Shown one piece after another: positions 1-9,714 of a stretch of 64,000 nucleotides of DNA. The stretch covers positions 919,972 through 983,971 of the forward strand of contig JAOAHD010000007.1 of the NCBI GenBank assembly GCA_026415395.1, given 5' to 3'. Source of the DNA: Candidatus Binatia bacterium. GTDB lineage: Bacteria; Desulfobacterota; Binatia; HRBIN30. The position numbers and the translations under genes were made by a program. The notes below the pieces were generated by a model. That model searched no databases. It was not told where the DNA came from and saw only the letters and a list, made by a program, of their open reading frames with translations. Every line of letters starts with the position of its first letter. Position 1 is the first letter of the stretch.

Positions 1-168
1 CAACGGCCGGGAGAAAGTCGTGCGTGCTTGATGTGGGCGAGGGCCGGTTGGAGAAGGAGAAGTAGGCACTTGGCAAGTTTTCGAGGTGCCGGTGAAGCTG
101 TGGTTCGGTGGTGGCGGTCGCACAGCGCCCGTCGCAGTGCATTGTGGTGTTTTTCCTGCGATTCTTCC
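1..168. other. No gene recognised upstream of the first secreted protein
   Basis: An open frame crosses this stretch, but its translation is dominated by Arg, Trp and Ser and has no recognisable motif or good ribosome binding site. It may be an untranslated upstream region, or the tail of a gene outside the window. I see no RNA gene or repeat. Confidence 0.4.
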
Positions 169-198
169 TTGACAAGCCCGCGATTTTTTGAGTATGTA
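169..198 (+). promoter_or_regulatory. Possible sigma-70 promoter for the secreted protein pair
   Basis: A perfect TTGACA lies at 169-174 and TATGTA at 193-198, with an 18-nt spacer. The -10 match is poor (3 of 6), so only the -35 box is convincing. It lies about 100 nt before the first secreted gene and nothing else competes for it. Confidence 0.35.
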
Positions 199-300
199 TG
201 CGCGCACTTCCGCGGTGCCGAGGGTGGCGCATCCGCTCTGGGTTGGAAAGATGGGCGGAGGGAGTGAGGCAGGTTCGGTCGACTGGAAAGGAGGAGGGCA

Positions 301-1359
301 ATGCGAACGGTGAAGTGGAATGTGTTCCTCTCAGGGCTTTGTGCCTGGGCGGTCCTGGGAGTTGGGGCGTCGGGGGTGCGCGCCGACGTCACATCGGAAA
401 AGACGGCTTCAATCCTCGTCTTTCCAAAGGTCGTCGCAAATCAAAACACCGACACTGTGATCATGCTCGTGAACGCGAGCAACTCGCTGATCCAAGTGCA
501 CTGCAACTACGTCGATGCGCGCTTGTTCGACATCGTCACGGGTGAGGAATGCGAGCGGCAAAGTGCGACCTGTCGGCCACTGTGGCAAGAAACCGACTTT
601 GATTTGTGGCTCACTCGCCAACAGCCGACACACTGGTCCGTAGCGCGTGGCCGCAGGGTAGATCCGACCGACGGTTTCAATGCCGACGGCTCCGGGTTCG
701 ACCCAGGACATATCCCTCCAAAGCCGGATTTTGAAGGCGAGCTGAAATGCGTCGAGGTCAGCGCCTCTGGTGAGCCGGTCACGGGCAATCGCCTGCGCGG
801 GCAAGCGGTGCTGGCTTCGGCCAATGGCGACCTGGCCCGTTATAACGCCATTGGTATCGAGGGTAACCCTGACGTTTCGCCTACGAACCCATTGGTGCTC
901 GATGGGGACATGTACGCAGCGTGTCCGGAGAAGCTCTGGCTGAATCACCCGGCCGAGGGTTTTAATGGCGCACGCACGGAACTCACCTTGGTACCTTGTT
1001 CTCAGGACCTAGAGAACCAGGTTCCTCGGAGCGTGACGTTGCAGTTCCTAGTTTACAACCAATTTGAGGAGCGGTTCTCGGCTAGCACTACGGTGACCTG
1101 CTACCTGAACACGCAACTCTCGGACATTGATGCGCCAACGAATCCGGTGACGTCGGTCTTCCACCGAAACGTCCTTGGAACCGACGTGGCGATGACCGAG
1201 ATTACGCCGGTCATTCAAACGGACGGAACCTCTGGTGGGGTAATCGGTGTGGCGCAGGTCTTCGGTGGCACCCGTTCGGGTGCGTATAGCTTGCACACCA
1301 CCGGGAGTTTTGTGCCTCCCGCAGGACCGGACACGATCTTTCTCGCGCCCCGCGAGTGA
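301..1359 (+). CDS. Secreted protein of unknown function, copy 1
   Basis: 352 residues. An N-terminal signal peptide (hydrophobic run at about residues 9-28, ending near VRA-DV) points to export. The mature part begins with an ASILVFPKVV strand and carries conserved cysteines, a WQETDF motif and an ELTLVPCSQD motif. All three recur in the next gene (AILVFPKLVV, WQETDF, DLTLVPCSQD), so the two are paralogues. Length and strand-rich composition suggest a beta-rich extracellular or periplasmic domain. The start is set by AAAGGAGGAGGGCA just before the ATG. I do not recognise the family and assign no function. Confidence 0.85.
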   Translation: MRTVKWNVFLSGLCAWAVLGVGASGVRADVTSEKTASILVFPKVVANQNTDTVIMLVNASNSLIQVHCNYVDARLFDIVTGEECERQSATCRPLWQETDFDLWLTRQQPTHWSVARGRRVDPTDGFNADGSGFDPGHIPPKPDFEGELKCVEVSASGEPVTGNRLRGQAVLASANGDLARYNAIGIEGNPDVSPTNPLVLDGDMYAACPEKLWLNHPAEGFNGARTELTLVPCSQDLENQVPRSVTLQFLVYNQFEERFSASTTVTCYLNTQLSDIDAPTNPVTSVFHRNVLGTDVAMTEITPVIQTDGTSGGVIGVAQVFGGTRSGAYSLHTTGSFVPPAGPDTIFLAPRE

Positions 1360-1367
1360 GGCGCGAG
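1342..1367 (+). other. Small hairpin over the stop codon of secreted copy 1
   Basis: An 8-bp perfect stem, CTCGCGCC (1342-1349) and GGCGCGAG (1360-1367), brackets the TGA stop. There is no T-run, so it is not a typical terminator. It could modulate readthrough or mRNA stability between the two paralogues. Confidence 0.3.
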
Positions 1368-1428
1368 CATCTAGGGTGAGGGGTTGATGGTGGCTGAAGG
1401 CTCCCAGCCAAGCGAAAGGAGAAGGGCA

Positions 1429-2577
1429 ATGCGTAGGGTGCGTTGGATGCAGCAACTCGCTGTAGCCGCAGGTGTTGCGGGGATATTGGGCTATGCCGCG
1501 GTGGCGGCCTGGGCCGATGTGAGTTCCACCAATCCAGCGGCGATTCTAGTTTTCCCAAAGCTCGTTGTGGACACTTCGAACGGCATCGATACGTTCGTGC
1601 AAATTTCGAACGTGGCGGATCAGCCGGTCAACGTCCGGTGCTTTTATGTGAACGCCAACGGGCGCTGCAGCACGTTTCCGTTTCAGGTGTGTAATCCGTA
1701 CGGGGTCAACGACTGCAGCACCGGAGGCATTTGTGTTCCGGGGTGGCAGGAGACAGATTTTGCATTCCGGCTGACCTCAAAGCAGCCCATCTACTGGCGT
1801 GTTTCGCAAGGCCTGCCGGATCTGCCGCTCGCAAACCGGCCTGGCCCAAAGGGCGAGTTTAACTCGGGGTCGATTCCGCCCTCTCCGGATGACCCCATGC
1901 TTGGTGAGCTCAAGTGCGTGCAGGTGGGTGACGATGAGTTACCAGTCGACCAAAACTCGTTGATCGGCGAGGCTGGCATTGTGGAGCAAGGCGACACTCG
2001 TACCTACAACGCCTATGGAATCCAGGCCATCGAGGGTGCAAACAATCGCGACAACACGCTGGTGCTTGGTCAGGAGTACAACGGCTGTCCCAACTTACTG
2101 CTGGTGAGCCACTTCTTCGATGGAGTTAGCGTTGCCGGCGTTTTGCCGGGTGGCGGCAGGATCAATACGGACCTTACGCTTGTGCCTTGCTCGCAGGACT
2201 TTAACTTCCAGGCGCCGCGGACGGTGGTTGCGCAGTATCTGGTGTTCAACGAGTTCGAGCAGCGTTTCTCCACCAGCCGTAGTGTTACCTGCTTCCAGGA
2301 AATAGCATTGTCGGATATCGATACGCGGCCCGGTGCTGGCGATGATGCGTTCTCTATTTTCAACGTGGCTGTGCAGGGTACGTTCACCGGGCAAACAATT
2401 ATTCGGGGCGTACAGACGACGGATCCAGTGCGTGGAACCGGCTTGTTGGCCATTACCGAGCAGTTCCGTACTGGCCAGGGGATCCGGGGGAGCGACGCTA
2501 ATGTTGTGCACCAGCGTGGGTTGCGTAGGCAACCGGATGTGATCCTTCTCCCTGCAGCACAACCGACCGGCCTGTAA
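1429..2577 (+). CDS. Secreted protein of unknown function, copy 2
   Basis: 382 residues, a tandem paralogue of the preceding gene. It has a signal peptide (hydrophobic core at about residues 8-27, cleavage near AWA-DV), then AILVFPKLVV, a Cys-rich segment at about residues 60-105, WQETDF and DLTLVPCSQD. An in-frame TTG lies 45 nt upstream. I chose the ATG at 1429 because AAAGGAGAAGGGCA precedes it with the spacing seen in copy 1. This copy has extra cysteines in its first third that copy 1 lacks. A strong terminator follows, so the two genes probably form one transcription unit. Function unknown. Confidence 0.85.
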   Translation: MRRVRWMQQLAVAAGVAGILGYAAVAAWADVSSTNPAAILVFPKLVVDTSNGIDTFVQISNVADQPVNVRCFYVNANGRCSTFPFQVCNPYGVNDCSTGGICVPGWQETDFAFRLTSKQPIYWRVSQGLPDLPLANRPGPKGEFNSGSIPPSPDDPMLGELKCVQVGDDELPVDQNSLIGEAGIVEQGDTRTYNAYGIQAIEGANNRDNTLVLGQEYNGCPNLLLVSHFFDGVSVAGVLPGGGRINTDLTLVPCSQDFNFQAPRTVVAQYLVFNEFEQRFSTSRSVTCFQEIALSDIDTRPGAGDDAFSIFNVAVQGTFTGQTIIRGVQTTDPVRGTGLLAITEQFRTGQGIRGSDANVVHQRGLRRQPDVILLPAAQPTGL

Positions 2578-2600
2578 CACGCCTTGGTTTTTGGAGCTTG

Positions 2601-2636
2601 CGGGGATCGGGCGCGAGCCCGGTCCCCGTTTTTTTT
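2601..2636 (+). terminator. Rho-independent terminator after the secreted pair
   Basis: A 12-bp stem (2601-2612 with 2617-2628, one G-T wobble) is closed by a GCGA tetraloop and followed by eight T. It separates the secreted pair from speA. Confidence 0.9.
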
Positions 2637-2693
2637 CGGCAGAAACAGTTTTAGCCACCGCACAAATTTCAGAAATGTGCTAAGAGGGCGAGC

Positions 2694-4625
2694 ATGAATC
2701 TACGGGTGCGGGACAACGGGACGGTGATTCGTGGCTGGACCGTGCGGGACAGCATCGAGCTCTACAATGTATCGGCGTGGGGTGCGGGCTTTTTTACGGT
2801 GAATGCCAAAGGCCATGTTGAGGTTCGCCCTCAGGGAGAACAAGGGCCGGCGGTGGATTTGCTGGAGTTGGTCGAGGACCTCCAGCGGCGGGGCGTCCGT
2901 ACCCCGATGCTCATCCGGTTTTCGGACATCTTGGCGGCGCGTGTGCGGGGGCTGTGCGCTGCGTTCGAGCGCGCGATGCTGGAATATGGCTACCAAGGAC
3001 AGTACCGCGGCGTTTACCCCATCAAGGTGAACCAACAGCGCCACGTCGTAGAGGAGATCGTCCAGTACGGGGCTCCGATGAAAGTTGGGTTGGAAGCCGG
3101 GAGCAAGCCTGAGCTGCTCATTGCCTTGGCGATTTTGGACACGCCCGAAGCCTTGATCGTGTGTAACGGTTACAAGGACCGGAGTTACATCGAAACGGCG
3201 CTCTTGGCGCAACGGCTTGGGCGAACACCGATTATCGTCGTTGATCGGGCGCACGAGGTCGACCTCATCTTACGAGTGGCTGGTGAGCTGAACATTCGGC
3301 CGCACATTGGGGTGCGGGCCAAGCTCAGCACCCGGGGAGCCGGAAAGTGGGTGGACTCCACTGGGGATCGGTCGAAATTCGGGCTGACCGCGGTGGAGAT
3401 CGTGGAGGCTGTGGAGAAGCTGCGTGCGGAGGGGATGCTCGACTGCCTGGAGTTGTTGCACTTCCACATCGGGTCGCAGATCACGGCGATCCGGGCACAT
3501 AAGGACGCGCTCAAAGAGGCCTCCATGATCTTTGTCGGGCTCCATGAGATGGGTGCCCGTCCGCGCTTCCTCGATGTTGGCGGAGGGCTTGGGGTGGATT
3601 ACGACGGCTCGCAAACGAATTTCCACTCCTCGATGAACTACACAGTGCAGGAGTACGCGAACGACGTGGTGGCAACCATCCAAGAAGCCTGTGATGCCAA
3701 GGGTCTCCCGCACCCCGATATCGTCACGGAGTCCGGCCGAGCGATGACCGCCCACCACTCGGTGTTGATCTTCGACGTGCTCGGCGTGCATGAAATGATC
3801 TCGGGGCGGCCACCGGAGCCGGTGTCTGAGAGCGATCCGCGGGTGCTGCAAAACCTTGCTGAGGTTTACGCGACGATCTCACAAAAGAACGTCCTCGAAG
3901 CATATCACGACATCCTGCAGTTAAAGGAGGAAGCCACGAATCTTTTCACGCTTGGATTCCTCGATCTTAGGGAACGGGCCCGGGTCGAGCGGCTCTTTTG
4001 GGACTGTTGCGAGAAGATCCTACGGATCGTCCGCGATCTCCCGTACGTGCCGGAGGAGTTGGAGCCGTTGGAGAAAGGCCTGGCAGATACGTACTACGGA
4101 AATTTTTCCGTCTTCCAGTCCGCGCCGGACCACTGGGCGGTCAAGCAACTATTTCCGGTGATGCCGATTCACCGCCTAGACGAAAAGCCCACGCGCCGGG
4201 GGATTTTCGCCGATCTGACCTGCGATAGCGACGGGAAAATTGATCGCTTCATCGACCCGCGGGACGTTCGTGACGTCCTCGAATTGCATCCGTGGAATGG
4301 CGAGCCGTATTACATTGGCGTGTTTCTGGTCGGGGCCTATCAGGAAATCCTCGGTGACTTACACAATTTGTTCGGGGATACTGACGCGGTGCACGTGCGC
4401 CTCGGGGCTGACGGTCGCTACGAAGTGGAACACGTGGTCGAAGGCGACGCAGTTACGGACGTTCTTCGCTACGTTGAGTACGACAAGGGTGCACTGGTTG
4501 AACGGGTGCGCCGTACCATTGAGGACGCGATGCGTGCAGGCCAGATCAGCTTGGAGGAGTCTGCCCGTTTGCGGCGCCACTACGAGCAGGGGCTGCAGGC
4601 ATATACCTACCTCACCCGCGAGTAG
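2694..4625 (+). CDS. speA: Biosynthetic arginine decarboxylase
   Basis: 643 residues, the usual length for SpeA (about 630-660). It converts arginine to agmatine and CO2 with PLP, the first step of the agmatine route to putrescine. Visible motifs: VYPIKVNQQ with the Schiff-base lysine at about K111, HFHIGSQ in the barrel, DVGGGLGVDYDG at the phosphate-binding loop, and ESGRAMTAHHS. It starts at the ATG after TAAGAGGGCGAGC, a modest ribosome binding site. It stands alone between the secreted-pair terminator and a convergent carboxylase operon. No speB or ureohydrolase gene is in the window. Confidence 0.95.
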   Translation: MNLRVRDNGTVIRGWTVRDSIELYNVSAWGAGFFTVNAKGHVEVRPQGEQGPAVDLLELVEDLQRRGVRTPMLIRFSDILAARVRGLCAAFERAMLEYGYQGQYRGVYPIKVNQQRHVVEEIVQYGAPMKVGLEAGSKPELLIALAILDTPEALIVCNGYKDRSYIETALLAQRLGRTPIIVVDRAHEVDLILRVAGELNIRPHIGVRAKLSTRGAGKWVDSTGDRSKFGLTAVEIVEAVEKLRAEGMLDCLELLHFHIGSQITAIRAHKDALKEASMIFVGLHEMGARPRFLDVGGGLGVDYDGSQTNFHSSMNYTVQEYANDVVATIQEACDAKGLPHPDIVTESGRAMTAHHSVLIFDVLGVHEMISGRPPEPVSESDPRVLQNLAEVYATISQKNVLEAYHDILQLKEEATNLFTLGFLDLRERARVERLFWDCCEKILRIVRDLPYVPEELEPLEKGLADTYYGNFSVFQSAPDHWAVKQLFPVMPIHRLDEKPTRRGIFADLTCDSDGKIDRFIDPRDVRDVLELHPWNGEPYYIGVFLVGAYQEILGDLHNLFGDTDAVHVRLGADGRYEVEHVVEGDAVTDVLRYVEYDKGALVERVRRTIEDAMRAGQISLEESARLRRHYEQGLQAYTYLTRE

Positions 4626-4642
4626 GGTGGGCAGCGAGTCTG

Positions 4643-4675
4643 GCTTGGTCGAGCCCGGGTCGGGCTCAACCAAGC
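4643..4675. terminator. Bidirectional terminator hairpin between speA and the carboxylase
   Basis: 15-bp arms at 4643-4657 and 4661-4675 match at 14 positions around a 3-nt loop. The right arm contains the stop codon of the convergent carboxylase gene. There is no T-run on either side. Confidence 0.6.
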
Positions 4676-7497
4676 ATGCGTTCGAGATACCGCTCTGTGT
4701 GCTCGCGTCGCCGACGTGCCTGGGTTTCAGGGTCCTCCTGCTGGATCTCTTCGTCCGGCCGGACTTTGAACAACGGCTGACCCTTCCGAACAACCACGCC
4801 GCTTTCGGGCACCAGCACCTCTAAAATAGTTCCCGAGAACGGCGCATAGACTTTGTTGAACATCTTCATGACCTCGATGATGTACAGGGGATCGCCGCGC
4901 TCGAAGTGACTGCCCTTTTGGACAAATGGCGGTAGCCCAGGCGCTTCCTGGTGGTACAACGTTCCGCCCATCGCGGCGACGATTTCGTCGGAAGCTGCCG
5001 CGGGAGGTGGCACGAGAACTTTGCGCATGGCGTCTTGGTGGTGCGGATCCAGCAGCCGTTCGGGAATAAGCACGGTGAGGTCGTCGGCCAGGCGCAAATC
5101 GTAAAAGCCCGTGGCCTTCGCGATTAGTGGCAGCAAGGACAAAATTTCCAATCCGGCTTGATGGCCTTCGTGAGCCGCGCGGATTCGCTGCCAGAGCTCA
5201 GGTGCAAAGCCAAGCGCCGGTTCCGCTTGGCGCAGCAAGGAGTCGAGTTCCGGCCAGCTCTGGGGCACACCGGGACGCGCAGCAAGCTTGCTGTAAAAGC
5301 TGCGCGCCTTGTCCAGCAAGGCTTGGTCATGGTTCCAAATCCGGTGCGCGGCAGGCTCGCCTGGGCGGTCATCGAGGTGCAGCAGGTGGTAGGTATCGGC
5401 GAGAACCTCGACCGGGTTCCGCAGCCAGCGAATCCCGTCGCCGACATACTCGAAGTCTCGACGATGCTGGCTCAACCATGCGGACAGAAAGTGCGGCTCT
5501 TCGAAGAGAGCCTGGATCGGCCGCTCCAAGAGCGTCTCTTTGAGTTCAATCACCTGTCGTGCCGCGGCCGCAGCCTCCTTACCACCGGCGGCAGCGTGCA
5601 AGTCGATAAAGTGCTCAGCGATCCGTTGGAAGGCATGGTCGAGATCGAGCTGATTTGCCTCCTGGGCCAGTTCACCGACGGCAGTGAGGTAGGGGACGAC
5701 AAACTTCGTAGTCGGTTTTGCCCATACGTCGCGCGACAAAAACCACATGACCACGCCGTAAAGAAACTCTCGGTTCGTAAAGAGGTCGATGCCCCTCAGC
5801 GTGGTGCACCGCAGCACCTCGGCGATGTGCTCGAAACTCTCGCGGCGGTTGTGACCCGTAGCAAGCAGCAGTGCGATGTTCGAGTCGTAGGCACCGGCAA
5901 GGCGGTACCGCATGAACAGCCCCGTGTCGGGATTTTTGATGCAAATCCCTTGGTCGTCCCGAATTTCCCCTGGGATCGGATCTGACCAGGAGACGATTAC
6001 ACCTCCAGCAGCCGGTTGCAGGGCTCGGTCGGTCGCATTGAGCCGCACCTCAATTGCCGCCATTTCTCGCGGCACGCGCGTAGGTCGCGGCAACCGTTGC
6101 TTGTGTCGCGCAATCAGCGCCATGCACTCAACGAGCGAGTGCACGTCGAAATAATCGTTCGGATCCTCCGGGTTGGTAAAGCGGAGTGCGTAACACAGCT
6201 CCGAGACGCGGTGCTCCACTTGGATTCGAGTGTTGACCTCCATGAAGTAGTGGCGGTCGCCCTCGACAATGCACTCGAAGGTGGAGGCAGAGTCCAGCTT
6301 TACCGCTTGGCCAAACCGCTCAGCTTCTGCCTCCATCCGTTGGAGCACGCCGAGGTCGCTTTCCAAGACGGCTGCCTTTTGGTGTTCCCCTCGTGCTTTG
6401 GCCTCTTCGATGGCCTGGCGCAGCCCTTCAACCGTAATCGAGACCTCGACGAGCTTTTGCTCGTGCATTTGTAAGGAGCAGTCGCGCCCGCCGAGTGTGA
6501 TGCACCACTCGCCGTTGCCAACCATCTGGATCTCGTTGTGGCGGGTACTTTCGATGTTGAGTTCGATCAACATGTTCTTGTTGTCGCCCACGCCGGTGGC
6601 CTTCACCTCGGCCAGGACTTCGCGCACCAGGCTCGGCACGGCCTTGGGGTCGGAGAAAATCCGCTGTCCCTTGCCACCCCCGCCGCCAATGGCCTTTAAG
6701 CGAAAGCGGCGGCCGGGATACTCCCGCAATAACGCCTCCGCCTCAAGCTGGATGTGCTCGGCGAGTTCATCGATCGTGTACAGGTCGATGTGCTTGCGAT
6801 AGGCGGCGTCGAGCACCAAGTCCGCGACTTCCTCCAGCCGGAGCTTCGTCGAGCGCACTTGAGGTACGTCGAGTCCGTGTTTTTGCACCACTTCGGCTAG
6901 CGCTTCGCGGGTGGGGTACTTGCGGAGCAACAACCGCGCCGTGGCGTTGTTGATTCCGGGAGTCACGGATACCCGGTTTTCAATGGCCGTGCGCTTTGCC
7001 TCGTCTTTGGCACCAGCCGCTTCTTGCGTGTAGGAGCAGGGGCCGATGAACTTGATGCCAGCATCCTCGAGTGAGCGGACAAAATGGGCATCTTCGGCCA
7101 TGAAGCCGTAGCCCGCAAACACGTACTCGTAGCCGTGTTCCTTGCAGATCTGGATGATTTGTTGGATGCGCTCTTCGCGCTCCTCTTTCGTTGCCCCCGT
7201 GTAATCGGGCACGGGGTGGACGCACTTCGGGTCCATGATGCGCAGCTCTGGAGACAAAGCGCGGGGGAACACAATGCTGTCCTTCTCCGAAAGCAGCATT
7301 CCCACCTTGGCCACGCCCATCTCGCGGAACACGTCGATCGCCTCTTTGCGAATCGGCCCCCGGCACACGATGAGAATGCGCATGTCTTCGCAAGAAAACG
7401 AGCGCACCCACGGTGACGGCGACAAGCTCAAACGGCGATCGCGGTGGACTAATGGGTTGAAGTATTCGGGCTGTTGAATTGGTGTTGCCGGCAACAT
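4666..7497 (-). CDS. Biotin carboxylase fused to biotin carboxyl carrier domain (acyl-CoA carboxylase alpha)
   Basis: 943 residues. It charges biotin with bicarbonate and ATP and carries the carboxylated biotin to the carboxyltransferase encoded just upstream. Order: an N-terminal extension of about 38 residues, the biotin carboxylase N domain (MRILIVCRGPIRKEA), the ATP-grasp core with AIGGGGGKGQRIF, HNEIQMVGNG and EVNTRIQVEHRVSE, a helical middle region, and a C-terminal biotinyl domain with IIEVMKMFNK (biotin lysine near K878). Unusually, about 90 residues separate the SVTPGINN segment from the glycine-rich ATP loop; in standard subunits this stretch is short. I start at the ATG at 7497, which overlaps the upstream stop as TGATG behind a GGGAG site. 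Substrate cannot be read; acetyl-, propionyl- or a longer acyl-CoA are all possible. Confidence 0.88.
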   Translation of the reverse strand: MLPATPIQQPEYFNPLVHRDRRLSLSPSPWVRSFSCEDMRILIVCRGPIRKEAIDVFREMGVAKVGMLLSEKDSIVFPRALSPELRIMDPKCVHPVPDYTGATKEEREERIQQIIQICKEHGYEYVFAGYGFMAEDAHFVRSLEDAGIKFIGPCSYTQEAAGAKDEAKRTAIENRVSVTPGINNATARLLLRKYPTREALAEVVQKHGLDVPQVRSTKLRLEEVADLVLDAAYRKHIDLYTIDELAEHIQLEAEALLREYPGRRFRLKAIGGGGGKGQRIFSDPKAVPSLVREVLAEVKATGVGDNKNMLIELNIESTRHNEIQMVGNGEWCITLGGRDCSLQMHEQKLVEVSITVEGLRQAIEEAKARGEHQKAAVLESDLGVLQRMEAEAERFGQAVKLDSASTFECIVEGDRHYFMEVNTRIQVEHRVSELCYALRFTNPEDPNDYFDVHSLVECMALIARHKQRLPRPTRVPREMAAIEVRLNATDRALQPAAGGVIVSWSDPIPGEIRDDQGICIKNPDTGLFMRYRLAGAYDSNIALLLATGHNRRESFEHIAEVLRCTTLRGIDLFTNREFLYGVVMWFLSRDVWAKPTTKFVVPYLTAVGELAQEANQLDLDHAFQRIAEHFIDLHAAAGGKEAAAAARQVIELKETLLERPIQALFEEPHFLSAWLSQHRRDFEYVGDGIRWLRNPVEVLADTYHLLHLDDRPGEPAAHRIWNHDQALLDKARSFYSKLAARPGVPQSWPELDSLLRQAEPALGFAPELWQRIRAAHEGHQAGLEILSLLPLIAKATGFYDLRLADDLTVLIPERLLDPHHQDAMRKVLVPPPAAASDEIVAAMGGTLYHQEAPGLPPFVQKGSHFERGDPLYIIEVMKMFNKVYAPFSGTILEVLVPESGVVVRKGQPLFKVRPDEEIQQEDPETQARRRREHTERYLERMLG

Positions 7498-9257
7498 CAA
7501 TGAAACTCCCTTTGTACGGATTGCCACGGACCAGGTTGATAATGATCCAGTAGGAACTGCAAATTGCGCCACAGAACCCAGCGGAGATCTGTCGGCATGA
7601 CGATTTCAGAAATCGAGCCGAGACTCAGCGCCTCGCGGGGATTCATGAGTTCTTTTTCGTAGCGCCGATTGAATTCTGCCTCTTGGGCACGTAGCCACTC
7701 GGTGGCCTCGCGTTCCGCTTCTTGTCTTGCTTCGTCCGCCGGGATACCGGCTTCGATGCGTTGAAGGGTGCCTTCTTCAGCCATCTTGGCGGCCGCGGCG
7801 CGTACCTGCTGCAGCTCCTTCTTGTACGTGTACTCCTTGCCCGCAGTGCCCATCACGGCGACGCGGGTGGTGGGTAGGGCCAGGACCACGTCCGCCCCGG
7901 TGGCGTACGAGTTAAACGCTGCATAGGCACCGCCAAAGGCGTTGCGCAAAATCAGGAGGATCCGCGGGGTGCGCAAATCGATAATTGCGTCGAGCATGGC
8001 GCGGCCAGCCTGCACAATGCCGCGGCTTTCCTGATCGCGGCCCGGTAGGAAGCCGGTGGTGTCCTCCATGAAAATGACCGGGATGTTGTAAATGCTGCAA
8101 AAGCGGACGAAGCGGGCGATCTTGTAGGCGGCGTCAATATCGATTTGCCCGCTTGCGACGGCGCTGTTGTTGGCGACAAAGCCCACAACATGCCCACCGA
8201 GCCTGCCAAAGGCAGTAATCGCATTGCGAGCTCGGTCAGGCTGAAGCTCGAAGTAGTCCCCGTGGTCACAGACTTGCTGGATGATGATCGAAGAGTCGAA
8301 AGGCGTATTGAAACCCGTCGGTGAGTTGAAGGCCTTGCGCAGCAGGGTGTCGATCTCCACCGTGCGTCGATCCACCGGATCGCTTGTCGGCTGATACGGA
8401 GGGCTGACACGATTGGAATCGGGCAAGTAGCTTAACAGTCGCTGGGCCGTGCGCAGGGCCGCAACTTCGTCCGCCACCGTAATGTCTGTCACACCGCTCG
8501 CACCGTGCACCTTGGGGCCGCCGAGCTCGTCCGGAGTAACGTCCTCACCGAGAGCGCTCTTCACCACGCCCGGACCGGTGAGCCCAAAAAACGTATTGGC
8601 CGGCTGAATCATGAAGCTCCCTTGGCGCGGCAGGTAGGCGCCACCGCCCGCGTTGAAGCCGAACATGCACATGATGCTCGGCACCACGCCGCTAATTTTC
8701 CGCAGCGCGGTGAAGGCTTCGGCATAACCATCCAACCCGCCGACCCCCGCAGGTACAAAGGCGCCAGCGCTGTCGTTCATTCCGATGAGTGGAATGCCGC
8801 GGTTGCCCGCCAGGTAAATGAGATTGGCAAGCTTGCGACCGTTGGTCGCGTCCATCGAGCCAGCACGTACGGTGAAATCGTGCCCATAAAGGGCAACATC
8901 GCGCCCGCGAATTTTGAGAATTGCGGTGACGATGGACGCACCATCGAGGTTGCGGCCCCAGTTCTGATACAGGATGAAGGGTTGCACCCCTTTATCCTGT
9001 AAAACCTCGATCCGTTCCCAGACCGTCATCCGTCCTTTGGAATGTTGGCGGATGACTTGCAGAACGCCCCCCGCAATGTAGGGCCGACGCCGAAGTTCCT
9101 CGCCTTGTTCGAGAGCTTCCTCGTAAAGGCCCCCAGGTTTGTTCGTTGTGGGGGACGTCGGTTCGCTTAATGGGTCATCTAACGCGGGTGGCACGAGCGC
9201 GAGTTTCTCGCGTGCTCGCAGTCGATGCTCTTTTGCTTTACTTGGTGCGATCGCCAT
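7497..9257 (-). CDS. Acyl-CoA carboxylase carboxyltransferase (beta) subunit
   Basis: 586 residues, both crotonase-like halves in one chain as in propionyl- and methylcrotonyl-CoA carboxylase beta subunits. It moves the carboxyl group from carboxybiotin to the acyl-CoA. Visible: [11 protein letters not shown] in the N half, [30 protein letters not shown], and in the C half [33 protein letters not shown], and [10 protein letters not shown]. The start ATG follows AAAGGAACAGCGT. It overlaps the downstream biotin carboxylase start by one base, so the two are translationally coupled. The acyl-CoA substrate is not determinable here. Confidence 0.9.
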   Translation of the reverse strand: MAIAPSKAKEHRLRAREKLALVPPALDDPLSEPTSPTTNKPGGLYEEALEQGEELRRRPYIAGGVLQVIRQHSKGRMTVWERIEVLQDKGVQPFILYQNWGRNLDGASIVTAILKIRGRDVALYGHDFTVRAGSMDATNGRKLANLIYLAGNRGIPLIGMNDSAGAFVPAGVGGLDGYAEAFTALRKISGVVPSIMCMFGFNAGGGAYLPRQGSFMIQPANTFFGLTGPGVVKSALGEDVTPDELGGPKVHGASGVTDITVADEVAALRTAQRLLSYLPDSNRVSPPYQPTSDPVDRRTVEIDTLLRKAFNSPTGFNTPFDSSIIIQQVCDHGDYFELQPDRARNAITAFGRLGGHVVGFVANNSAVASGQIDIDAAYKIARFVRFCSIYNIPVIFMEDTTGFLPGRDQESRGIVQAGRAMLDAIIDLRTPRILLILRNAFGGAYAAFNSYATGADVVLALPTTRVAVMGTAGKEYTYKKELQQVRAAAAKMAEEGTLQRIEAGIPADEARQEAEREATEWLRAQEAEFNRRYEKELMNPREALSLGSISEIVMPTDLRWVLWRNLQFLLDHYQPGPWQSVQREFH

Positions 9258-9714
9258 ACGCTGTTCCTTTCTTTTTGCGTCGCTGCGCGGCCGGCAACAC
9301 TCCGACCGAAAAAGACCAGCACCGCGGGCTCAAGAATGGGAAAAAAGATCCCCTGCCCCAGCCACACCTCGGAATCAAGCTTTGCACCCGAATCCGCGCG
9401 GTGTGTCGGTCCCGAGCCTCCTCACCAAAAAGGTGCATGCGGAGCTTCTACTTTACCAAGCTCAGAGGATTCGGCAAGGGAACTCGTTTCGAGGAAAAAA
9501 AGAAGAGGTGGCTGCGAAAAAATTGGATCGAGGATCGAGGGCGGAGGCTTGGCGGCCACGCGCAAAGCACCGTTACGTAGCGGCACCGTGCGCTCTGTCT
9601 GCCCCCCATAGCCCGAGGATTGCCTGTCGAGCGCTGGGGTCACCGTACGGCTTGGTCGGGGTGTGGTCGATTGCCCTTGTCAGTTGACAGTCGCAAGGCA
9701 GGGCCGCTGAGCGG
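9258..9714. other. 457-bp gap with no gene
   Basis: This lies upstream of the carboxylase operon and downstream of the DUF192 gene. Frames here are short, on both strands, and without recognisable motifs. A small GCCGCT/AGCGGC inverted repeat at about 9703-9715 abuts the DUF192 stop. The carboxylase promoter should lie here, but I could not place one confidently. Confidence 0.5.
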
